64,000 nt of DNA from an uncultured Bacteroidales bacterium (GTDB lineage: Bacteria; Bacteroidota; Bacteroidia; Bacteroidales; UBA932), in assembly GCA_905233275.1 (NCBI GenBank), contig CAJODR010000004.1, positions 1-64,000 of the forward strand, in the 5' to 3' direction. Of the stretch, positions 17,263 to 24,450 are shown piece after piece. Under the pieces are notes generated by a model. That model was not told the origin of the DNA and did no database searches. It was given only the letters and a program-made list of their open reading frames with translations. The position numbers were made by a program, and so were the translations under genes. Each line of letters begins with the position of its first letter. The stretch's first letter is position 1.

Positions 17263-18704
17263 GCCTTCTCCCTCTCTTCGTGCTGGCGGAAAATGGTCAG
17301 CACTGCTTCCTGGCGCTCTTCGGGCATGAACCTGATGAGCGCCTGGATGCTATCTGTAGGCCAGTCTTCAAGGCGGAGAAGCGCCAGACCGTCTACGCTG
17401 TTGTTGAACAGCGGATCGACGTTGAAGTCCAGGAGCTTGGTCTGTCCCTTGAAGTACTTTCGCACGAGCACCGGCAGGCGGTACCTTCCGTCGGAAATGA
17501 CTCCCACGAGGCGGTCCAGCTTATCCACATTGTCGACAGTGTCGAGAATGGTGCCGAGAAGCGCATCCGGATCCACCCTGAGGAAATTGGTGACGAAGGG
17601 ATGGGGAGGCGTCACGAGGGGCTCACCCTCGAATGATGCCGTCTTCCTGAGGAAGTATACTATGAGGCTCTTGTAGAAGTCGGGAAGAGCCGTGGAGATG
17701 CTCACGGGGCCGAGGCAGTACTTGATGCCGGGCTCCTTGTACGAAGTGATGGCAAGGCCGGCGAGAAGGAGTTTCAGGGGAAGCACGTCCTTCTGACTCT
17801 CGATATTGACAATCGAGCGGCCGAGCTCCAGGGTCTGGCAGAGGATTTCCGGGGCCCTGCTGCTGTATTTGACGAGGCTTGCGGTATAGAATGCATCCAC
17901 GCCGCCCTTCTTCAGGAGCTCAGGTCCGACACCGATGCGATAGGCGCCGGTGATCTGGGAGTTGGCCTTGTTCCAGAGAATGAGGTGGTTGTAGTGCGGA
18001 TCGTATTCGTCAGTATCCAGAGGCAGACCGGTACCTTCACCTTCTTTGCGATAAATAACTTCGCGGAGCCTCGCCAGCTCCCTCATGGTATGAGGAATGT
18101 CGGTTGCAGGTGTGTAGAAGCACTGGTAGTCGCCGATTTCGAAGAGAATGCGGTCCTCGATGGCGGTAAGCTCGTCCATCACGAGATTGATGTCCTCCGG
18201 CTCGGCGAGAGGCTGGGCGCCCTCCGGCGGCTTGGGGCCCTCGTAGGTAATGCAGAGGGCTTCGAGAGCGTATGTACGTGCCCTGAGATAAGGCCCGAGG
18301 CGCTTTGTACTGTACATCTCGATTTCCGCAACGGGAATAGCCTGGCCTACTCGGACGTGCAGGACTTCGTCATTCTCACTGCCATCGCCTGTGTGGAAGT
18401 ACACGGGAATGACGGGCATGCCGCTCAGGCGGACAAGCCTGACTATGCTGTCTTCCCATGGTGCAGCTTCCGATGTTGCGGGGAACAGGCCAAGGGGTTT
18501 ACCCTTGCCGATATGGTTGAAAGCCGCTTTGAGAGTCCCCATGCCGGAGTCGCCGAGAATCTTGTAATCCGGCCTCTTCGTGGCAAATACTTCATTCAGA
18601 ATACTGCTTGCTTCCGGCCCGTACGGCAGATTGGATACTGTCAGAAATCCGCCTTCAGCGGGGACACGCGCGAGCTCCTGCTCAGGAATTTCGTATCTTG
18701 GCAT
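17259..18704 (-). CDS. OlsF/GlsF-like acyltransferase: degenerate PlsC-like domain plus GNAT-type N-acyltransferase
   Basis: Probably makes the N-acylated precursor of an amino-acid lipid such as a glycine or ornithine lipid. Residues about 1-190 resemble an LPLAT/PlsC domain: LGLFPATSEAA aligns with the FPAG block, and GMPVIPVYF with the G.PVIPV block. The HX4D catalytic site is replaced by SNLPYGPEAS, so the O-acyltransferase site looks dead. Residues about 200-481 match the hemolysin/OlsB N-acyltransferase family (REVIYRKEGEGTG, YNHLILWN, TGAYRIG, LELGRSIV). Bacteroides uses separate GlsB and GlsA proteins; other bacteria have fusions. This one is short (481 residues). A -7 element 34 bases upstream supports this start, so the N-terminus is not simply mis-called. 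Confidence 0.75.
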   Translation of the reverse strand: MPRYEIPEQELARVPAEGGFLTVSNLPYGPEASSILNEVFATKRPDYKILGDSGMGTLKAAFNHIGKGKPLGLFPATSEAAPWEDSIVRLVRLSGMPVIPVYFHTGDGSENDEVLHVRVGQAIPVAEIEMYSTKRLGPYLRARTYALEALCITYEGPKPPEGAQPLAEPEDINLVMDELTAIEDRILFEIGDYQCFYTPATDIPHTMRELARLREVIYRKEGEGTGLPLDTDEYDPHYNHLILWNKANSQITGAYRIGVGPELLKKGGVDAFYTASLVKYSSRAPEILCQTLELGRSIVNIESQKDVLPLKLLLAGLAITSYKEPGIKYCLGPVSISTALPDFYKSLIVYFLRKTASFEGEPLVTPPHPFVTNFLRVDPDALLGTILDTVDNVDKLDRLVGVISDGRYRLPVLVRKYFKGQTKLLDFNVDPLFNNSVDGLALLRLEDWPTDSIQALIRFMPEERQEAVLTIFRQHEEREKA

Positions 18705-18737
18705 AGTGTTCAGGTTTAGTACGTTCTACACAAGATA

Positions 18738-18745
18738 CAAATATA
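18738..18745 (-). promoter_or_regulatory. Predicted -7 promoter element for the acyltransferase
   Basis: The minus strand reads TATATTTG, a perfect TAnnTTTG match, 33 bases before the ATG at 18704. Confidence 0.6.
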
Positions 18746-18784
18746 GGAAATCTCCTTCAAACGTGCAAATCTAAAGGGCTCTTA

Positions 18785-20536
18785 TCAGAACCACTTGGCC
18801 TTGATCTTCTCCCAGTCCTTCTTGTCCTGGGGCACTGTTTCAAAGGTGGGAGACAGAACATTGCCGAAATCGATTTTAACCTCTCCTTCCGGAAGTGCTA
18901 TATCGATGAAGCCGTGCTCGTTGCGAAGCGGAAACACCTCGTGTATTTCAGTTGTCTCTTTTTCCTTCTCGACCTTGTCATAGATGAACTTTTCGCCGTC
19001 GACAACCTCTGAAATCTTGATGGTATGGGGCGGGAACTGTCCCATTCTGGGAGTAATCAGACCGCTCATGGTGGTTTCCATCTTGAGCGCCGTACTGTAC
19101 ATCTGGTCCGGATTAGTCTCCGTAAAACCAAAGCTGCGGGCAATTCCGACTCCGTCGAATTCATCCTGGTTCATCCACATAAGATGGACGAACTCTCTCT
19201 CGAAAGTACCTTCCGCCTCTCCTGTAAGCTGTATTTCGAAGAAGACGGGTATATGATAAACTCCTGCCATTGAGGCACTTGCCTCGTATGAATGCAGCCT
19301 GGCCCCCTCTTCCATAGGATCGTTGTAGCACCAGTTGGCGTGGAACATCGCATCACCTTGAAGTTCCTTACCGCCAAGAGTTGAAGTGCCGGAGCCCAAC
19401 ATTCCGTGGGCCTTAAATCCCTTGCCCTGGATGAGATAGTCTTCAGCCCAGTTGCCCCATTTGGTAAGGAACTGCTTTGAGTAACCGGAAAGATCGTAAA
19501 TAGACACGGCCTCCAGCATGCCGCAGTATTTGCCCTCGAATCCATAGTTGAGACGGTCGGGGCGACGGGGCATGCTCTCACACTTTACGAGTTTGGCATC
19601 AAGAGCCCAGGTTACGCTGCACATCGTATTGCGGAACATATATGCAGCGGCCTCGCTGGTACTGTTGATCAGAAGCACCCATGCATCCCTTCCGTCCTGT
19701 TTGCTGTAGAGGTCAAGATAATAATTCACCCAGTTGTAGAATGAATTGATCTGCCAAAGGGCGGACGCTCCTTCCCGGTTTTTCCACTTCTGAACTTCGC
19801 GCTTATGCGCCGAATAAGACGACAGGGCCACGCCGGCGGCGTTGGCCCCGATACCGATCCCGGTGGCCACTTTGCCGCTGACCTCCGTCAGAACCTGCGG
19901 CTTACCCATGAGCGTCAGCACATTGTCCGCCGACTGGGCGATAGAAATGGTCGCGGAGGCGCTGTTGACGCCATTTGCTATCTCAGACGAATTGTCATGA
20001 GCCATCGAAACCACTGCGAGGCCGAGTCCGGCCGAATTAATTGCCAGCTGCGCGCCAGCCGATAATTCTCCAAGCCCTGGTACGGCCAGCATGACCGCAC
20101 CGGCGACATCCATCAAAAACTCCTTGTCGGTATAGATGATTTTGCGGAGTTCCTTCGACTGTTCCATTCTTTTTTTGAGAAGAGGGCGGTTGAGACCCGT
20201 CTTCAGGAAAGCCTCCTGAATGGCTCTTTCGAGCATTTCCGGAGTAATGTCCCGGGTATGGCGGAGTTCGCCGGTAAATGTCACATCCGTCCATCCTATA
20301 TTGTCCTTTTCAGCCTGTGACTTATCTCCTGTCATCCAGTAGACCATCATATCGTAGAAGAAATCCTCGCTGGTATGATGCTCAAAACTCATGGTAAAAG
20401 TGACGGGATATGAGCCGGCATCTCTGGGGAGACGGATAAGGGAATAATCGACGGGATCACCGGGAATCTGGGGAAACTGGGCGAAAGCGCCGAGCGGCAG
20501 AGCCAGCGCGACAATGCATAAAACTATCTTTCTCAT
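18785..20536 (-). CDS. Secreted protein of unknown function, 583 residues (fifth gene of envelope operon)
   Basis: I do not recognise this protein. It has a clear Sec signal peptide (cleavage after AFAQ). The first 140 residues are mixed and charged. Two alanine/glycine-rich hydrophobic stretches follow (about 145-185, GAVMLAVPGLGELSAGAQL, and about 225-250, ATGIGIGANAAGVAL). They could be membrane-inserting or helical-packing segments. A tryptophan-rich middle (SFYNWVNYYLDLY) and a long beta-like C-terminal half follow. Its ATG overlaps the stop of the 314-residue gene by 4 bases (ATGA), so it belongs to the same operon. Role unknown; outer-membrane or surface location is inferred. Confidence 0.8.
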   Translation of the reverse strand: MRKIVLCIVALALPLGAFAQFPQIPGDPVDYSLIRLPRDAGSYPVTFTMSFEHHTSEDFFYDMMVYWMTGDKSQAEKDNIGWTDVTFTGELRHTRDITPEMLERAIQEAFLKTGLNRPLLKKRMEQSKELRKIIYTDKEFLMDVAGAVMLAVPGLGELSAGAQLAINSAGLGLAVVSMAHDNSSEIANGVNSASATISIAQSADNVLTLMGKPQVLTEVSGKVATGIGIGANAAGVALSSYSAHKREVQKWKNREGASALWQINSFYNWVNYYLDLYSKQDGRDAWVLLINSTSEAAAYMFRNTMCSVTWALDAKLVKCESMPRRPDRLNYGFEGKYCGMLEAVSIYDLSGYSKQFLTKWGNWAEDYLIQGKGFKAHGMLGSGTSTLGGKELQGDAMFHANWCYNDPMEEGARLHSYEASASMAGVYHIPVFFEIQLTGEAEGTFEREFVHLMWMNQDEFDGVGIARSFGFTETNPDQMYSTALKMETTMSGLITPRMGQFPPHTIKISEVVDGEKFIYDKVEKEKETTEIHEVFPLRNEHGFIDIALPEGEVKIDFGNVLSPTFETVPQDKKDWEKIKAKWF

Positions 20537-21477
20537 TTCTCGGTGTATTTATCGTAAATCCGGAGCAATTCCTGATAGAATACATTATCAGGGTCGATCA
20601 GAAGACCGTCGTTGACAATCCTTTCCATTTTCCTGAAATTATGGGTCATGGCGCAGAGACGGGTCGTAATTTCATAATTGATGGGATCGAAAGGATCGGC
20701 CACAAGAGCAGCTTCGCAGTAGCGGAGCGCAACATGGATATCAGGATTATTCTCTTTTTTCAACTCTTCCATAGCCATCCACCTGAAGTACTCGGGACTC
20801 CAGTGAAGCAGAGCCGGCAAGCCGAGGTAAAAAGACTTTCCAGTCATTGCGGCGCTGTATTTCCTGTCGAGCTCATCCAGCTCCAGGGAGAGGTCGTACA
20901 GATCGTCCAGCGGCATCGTGGCAAGGAAAGTGAAATCGGTAAGGTCCCGGTCCAAATATGGATTCATCAGGGAGAGACAATAAAACTTCATCGCTTCCTG
21001 CCCCTGTCCGCGATAGTCGGCCACGACGCCGCGGAAGAAGTCTTCGTATGGTGAAACGAGGCTTATAGACTGGCGGAACATGGACCACTGGACTCCGTCA
21101 TCCTTATTGTAATTGATGCCAGGCATATCAGCGACGGCATCGCCGAATGTATCCGCGGCCTGCTCAATGGCGTCGACCATAGTGAAAAGGCCGGACATGA
21201 AATCACCCATACCAAGATTATCCATATCGTCCGCAAGGTCATCCATCTCCTCCTTTTCCTTGCGGTCACGGTAGATTTCCCGGACTGCATAGTTGAGTGA
21301 CTCGATGGCAACTACGCTCTGACCGTAGTACCAGTCGGCCACACGGGTGAGACCGAGATCAGACAGTTCCCTGCCCTCTTCGAAAGTCTTCTCGCAGAAA
21401 TCGAAGTATCCTTCGAGAACAGGATTCCCTGCCGTTGTCATAGCCAGCAGCAGGGAAGAAATAAGTGTAAGTGTCAT
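20533..21477 (-). CDS. Exported helical repeat protein of unknown function, 314 residues (fourth gene of envelope operon)
   Basis: Not recognised. A short hydrophobic N-terminus (LTLISSLLLAMTTAG) looks like a signal peptide. The rest is mainly helical with TPR-like spacing, for example ALRYCEAALVADPFDPINYEI and MERIVNDGLLIDPDNVFYQEL near the C-terminus. An acidic stretch (EKEEMDDLADDMDNLGMGDF) lies near residue 80-100. It starts 3 bases after the FISUMP-like gene and overlaps the 583-residue gene by 4 bases, so the products are probably made together and may form a complex. Confidence 0.75.
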   Translation of the reverse strand: MTLTLISSLLLAMTTAGNPVLEGYFDFCEKTFEEGRELSDLGLTRVADWYYGQSVVAIESLNYAVREIYRDRKEKEEMDDLADDMDNLGMGDFMSGLFTMVDAIEQAADTFGDAVADMPGINYNKDDGVQWSMFRQSISLVSPYEDFFRGVVADYRGQGQEAMKFYCLSLMNPYLDRDLTDFTFLATMPLDDLYDLSLELDELDRKYSAAMTGKSFYLGLPALLHWSPEYFRWMAMEELKKENNPDIHVALRYCEAALVADPFDPINYEITTRLCAMTHNFRKMERIVNDGLLIDPDNVFYQELLRIYDKYTEK

Positions 21478-21480
21478 AAT

Positions 21481-21924
21481 TTACCTGTTCACGGTGATAA
21501 CGGGACGGATCATCGCGAAGAAAGTCTTGTCGACTGATGAGTTTACGGGGTCGAATACGTTCTTGTCAAACAGTATCCCCTTCCCTGAAGGATCGGAGGA
21601 CCAGAATGCGGCCCTGTCGTCAGCTTTGCGGATGATGGGGAGGAAAATGAAGCGTCCGCTCGGGCCCGTCACCTTGCAGCACATCACATTGTCGCGGTTC
21701 ACGACCTCGAAGCGGCATTTCTCGATAAGTTCGCTGACCTCCCCGTCGGTAGGCATGCGCCAGCCGCCTTCGAGGCGAAGCTGGGCCTGGTCACGGTCGC
21801 TCCACTGGAAGGAAAGACCTTCCTCCTGGGGCTTGGTCGCACCGAGGTTGCGGTTGGCCCAGAGGACAGAGAGGCCGAGGTCGATGGCAGCGGGGGCTTC
21901 GAGCTTCTCGATCGTTTCCTTCAT
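21481..21924 (-). CDS. Small FISUMP-like domain protein (third gene of envelope operon)
   Basis: A 147-residue protein starting MKETIEKL at 21924; a longer reading frame upstream is unlikely because it overlaps the previous gene. It matches the Fibrobacter succinogenes major-domain pattern common in Bacteroidota: AIDLGLSVLWANRNLGA, then GGWRMPTDGEVSELIEKC, VTGPSGRFIFLP and FWSSDP. The usual long middle segment is nearly absent, so this is a minimal copy. There is no signal peptide, unlike its operon neighbours, so it may be cytosolic or use another export route. Its ATG overlaps the stop of the preceding gene (ATGA). Confidence 0.75.
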   Translation of the reverse strand: MKETIEKLEAPAAIDLGLSVLWANRNLGATKPQEEGLSFQWSDRDQAQLRLEGGWRMPTDGEVSELIEKCRFEVVNRDNVMCCKVTGPSGRFIFLPIIRKADDRAAFWSSDPSGKGILFDKNVFDPVNSSVDKTFFAMIRPVITVNR

Positions 21925-22631
21925 GCTCCCATGCTGCCGCCTTCGCCAAGCTCGAGCGACTCCTTGTGGAGTTTGATCCAGTCGCCGTCCGGAATGTCCA
22001 TTCCTTCGACAGCGATGAGCTCTGTCTGGGTGGCCACCTTCTTCTTGCCGTAAGTGGTTTCCTTGACGATGCCGATGCCCTTCGCGAACCATGACTCAGT
22101 GTGCGTAGTCGACTTGATGAAGCCTACCTTGGCCTCGGTGTCATATTCGACGCACCAGGCGTCGAATGTGCCCGCGGGGACTGTGACGGCCTCATGCTTT
22201 GATATCTGCACATTGATGAAGTTGGCCGTAGTGAGAATCGCGGGGAGCTCCACCGTGCAGTCGGCCAGGGACTGGCCTACGCGGGGATTTTCGGGGAGAA
22301 CGGGACCGTGGCCCTTGGCTCCCGTAAGGTCGCCGTACTGGCCGAGAAGGGACTTGGTATCGGTGTGGAAGCGGCCTTCAGCCGTCCAGACCTTGCAGCC
22401 GGTGGGATCCTCGACGGAAGGGATTATGTTGTCGAAGGTGATGGTCTTCTTGCCGTCTTCGACCTCGACTCCAGTCACTTTGTACTGATACTGCTCGGCG
22501 TTCTTTCCCTTTCCGTCCTTACGTTCGTAGGTGAGAGTCGCGCCGACGGTGTCGGCGAACCATGTAGTCTGGGCAGCTGCGGAAAATCCCAGCGCCAAAA
22601 ACGCAAAAATGCTGAAATACAGGCGTTTCAT
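21921..22631 (-). CDS. Secreted TapB/DUF3108-like protein (second gene of envelope operon)
   Basis: A 236-residue protein with a Sec signal peptide (FSAAAQ). The remainder is beta-rich with conserved-looking blocks VTVPAGTFDAWCVEYD and ESWFAKGIGIVKETTY. These are characteristic of the DUF3108-like fold seen in TapB-type proteins of Bacteroidota. Function is unknown; such proteins are periplasmic or outer-membrane associated. It starts 4 bases after the OmpA/zinc-ribbon gene and overlaps the next gene by 4 bases. Family assignment comes from pattern recall, not a search. Confidence 0.65.
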   Translation of the reverse strand: MKRLYFSIFAFLALGFSAAAQTTWFADTVGATLTYERKDGKGKNAEQYQYKVTGVEVEDGKKTITFDNIIPSVEDPTGCKVWTAEGRFHTDTKSLLGQYGDLTGAKGHGPVLPENPRVGQSLADCTVELPAILTTANFINVQISKHEAVTVPAGTFDAWCVEYDTEAKVGFIKSTTHTESWFAKGIGIVKETTYGKKKVATQTELIAVEGMDIPDGDWIKLHKESLELGEGGSMGA

Positions 22632-22635
22632 GGCA

Positions 22636-24204
22636 CTATTTCTTTATGAATTCGACTCGGCGGTTCTTGGCACGGCCTGCATCCGTGGAGTTGTCGGCGA
22701 CGGGTTCGTGGGAGCCCTTGCCTACGGCACGGAGATTAAATCCGTCCACGCCCATGCCCTCGAGGGCCTTCACGACCGCCTCGGCACGCTGCTGGCTGAG
22801 CGGGTCGTTGACGGCGTCGGAGCCCTGGTTGTCTGTGTGGCCCTGAACCTCGAAACGGACGGTAGGATTTGCCTTCATGTACTCGGCGACCTTTTCAAGC
22901 TCCGGCTTGGACTCAGGCTTGATGGTGGCCTTGCCGGTATCGAAAAGAATGTTGTTTGTGACGAACTTGCCGCTCTGGGCGATGGCCTGCTCCACGGCCT
23001 TGGCGGCCTCGGAGAGGTTGGTCGTCTCGCGTGCGTAGAGTTCCTTGGCGCCGGCGCAAAGGAGCACGTTGGTGAAGCCTATATACTTGTACTCGCCGTT
23101 GGACCAGAACTTGAAGCGCTCCGGAGCCTGCACGTTCGGCAGATTGATGATGCGGTGGTTATTGATGTATACCTTGAGTGCGCGCTTGTTGAAAGACACG
23201 GCGAAATGGTTCCACTGGCCCTCTTTGATGATCGACTTAAGAGCTTCGTATTCATTGGATCCATTTACGGAATCCTCGCTGTTAGGTTTCTGATAACTGT
23301 ATTGTGTCCAGTAATCAGGATTCCAGGAACGATATGCAAACTCGAATAGTCCGACCCGGTCATTCCTCCCCATATCAAAGATCAGTTCCAGACTGGACGC
23401 GCCAAGATCTCCCGCTTTGCTGCAGAAAACATCCCACTCGAGGGTAAAGACATCCGGCAGATAGGATTTCATATTCTCCATCAGCGGCTCCACAAAATTG
23501 TAATCTGTCGTGAGGTGCAGATACTTCTGGCCGTTGATGACCGCCGTCTCGGCACTGCCGTCACCCTGGATGTCCCACTTGGACGGGAACTCGCCGACCT
23601 GCTCATTCTTGAAATCGTCCTGGAAGAGAACGACGCTGCCGCGTACAAAGTCGCTCTTGACCTCCTCAGTGACGGCACTGGCTACAGTAGACTGTTGGGC
23701 GCCGCAGTCGTCACAGAACTTGCCGGTGTTGCCGGTCTTGCCGCATTCGGGGCAGGTCCACGTCGCGGCACCGCCTTCCGGACGCTTCGCTCCGCATTCC
23801 TTGCAGAATTTGCCGGTGTTGCCTTCTGTTCCGCAGGAGGGGCAGGCCCAGCCGCCGACAGCAGCATTGCCGTTGTCAGAGACAGTGGCGGCAGAGGGCT
23901 GCTTGGCACCGCAGTCGTCGCAGAAGCTTCCGGTGTTGCCGGTAGCTCCGCACTCAGGGCATGTCCAACCGTTGGACGCGGACTCTTTGCTGTCCTTGTC
24001 CTTCTTGTCCTTGTCTTTCTTGTCTTTGTCTTTTTTCTCGAAGATGCTGCCTACGGCATTGCTGACGCCCTCTTCGACTTTATTGCCGACGGTGTTCTCG
24101 ACGGCGTTGCGGGCGCGGTTTCCAAGGTTTCTGAGTACATTCTGTGCACTGAGCGGTACCCCTGCCAGGAGCACGAGTGCGAGGATAACTGATGACTTTT
24201 TCAT
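22636..24204 (-). CDS. Secreted three-zinc-ribbon, LamG-like, OmpA-domain protein (first gene of envelope operon)
   Basis: A 522-residue envelope protein of unusual architecture. It has a signal peptide (PLSAQ), an amphipathic stretch NLGNRARNAVENTVGNKV, and a lysine/aspartate run (about 57-71). Three zinc ribbons follow at about 82-98, 121-137 and 151-167, each of form CPxCG...GNTG(K/S)FC(D/K)(D/E)CG. Next comes a concanavalin-like region (about 190-385, FQDDFKNEQVGEFPSKW), then an OmpA peptidoglycan-binding domain (about 405-522, FEVQGHTDNQGSDAVNDPLS). OmpA proteins with the middle domain are known in Bacteroidota; zinc ribbons of this type are normally cytosolic. The start MKKSSVIL at 24204 is preferred over an upstream in-frame codon at 24240. 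A perfect -7 element lies just upstream. Confidence 0.88.
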   Translation of the reverse strand: MKKSSVILALVLLAGVPLSAQNVLRNLGNRARNAVENTVGNKVEEGVSNAVGSIFEKKDKDKKDKDKKDKDSKESASNGWTCPECGATGNTGSFCDDCGAKQPSAATVSDNGNAAVGGWACPSCGTEGNTGKFCKECGAKRPEGGAATWTCPECGKTGNTGKFCDDCGAQQSTVASAVTEEVKSDFVRGSVVLFQDDFKNEQVGEFPSKWDIQGDGSAETAVINGQKYLHLTTDYNFVEPLMENMKSYLPDVFTLEWDVFCSKAGDLGASSLELIFDMGRNDRVGLFEFAYRSWNPDYWTQYSYQKPNSEDSVNGSNEYEALKSIIKEGQWNHFAVSFNKRALKVYINNHRIINLPNVQAPERFKFWSNGEYKYIGFTNVLLCAGAKELYARETTNLSEAAKAVEQAIAQSGKFVTNNILFDTGKATIKPESKPELEKVAEYMKANPTVRFEVQGHTDNQGSDAVNDPLSQQRAEAVVKALEGMGVDGFNLRAVGKGSHEPVADNSTDAGRAKNRRVEFIKK

Positions 24205-24227
24205 TGTCTTATTAATTACGCAATATG

Positions 24228-24235
24228 CAAATATA
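24228..24235 (-). promoter_or_regulatory. Predicted -7 promoter element for the five-gene envelope operon
   Basis: The minus strand reads TATATTTG, 23 bases before the ATG at 24204. No promoter-like element was seen inside the operon, whose genes are separated by -4 to +4 bases. Confidence 0.6.
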
Positions 24236-24273
24236 ACCAAACGGACTTAAAATACCAAAATCATACCATAATC

Positions 24274-24447
24274 CTATTTCCCGGAGTAGCGGCCGGCGAA
24301 GAGGGTGACGCCTGTGGTAGTTTCGGTGATGAGGTAGAGGAAGGGATGGTCGGCGTGGAAGACGATGGAGACGGTTTCTTTGTTGCATGATGCGCCGGAG
24401 AGCAGCATAGTCCCGGCCAGCATCGCCAAAAGCTTAAGCGTATTCAT
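24274..24447 (-). pseudogene. Serpin remnant: lipoprotein signal joined to a serpin C-terminus (57 residues)
   Basis: A short intact frame starting MNTLKLLAMLAG with lipobox SGASC (Cys21), then NKETVSIV, then directly FHADHPFLYLITE and TGVTLFAGRYSGK. The last part is the hallmark C-terminal strand of serpins (FxADHPFLFxI....G.ILFxGR). A whole serpin is about 400 residues, so about 350 residues including the reactive-centre loop are missing. The junction is in frame and the stop is natural, which suggests an internal deletion. It begins 3 bases after the S46 peptidase stop, so it would be co-translated. Whether the mini-lipoprotein is made is unknown; inhibitory activity is not possible. Confidence 0.75.
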
Positions 24448-24450
24448 GGC

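Noticed and set aside
22531..23349. 272-codon plus-strand frame opposite the zinc-ribbon OmpA gene
   Set aside because: No family pattern; the opposite strand has clear zinc ribbons and an OmpA domain.
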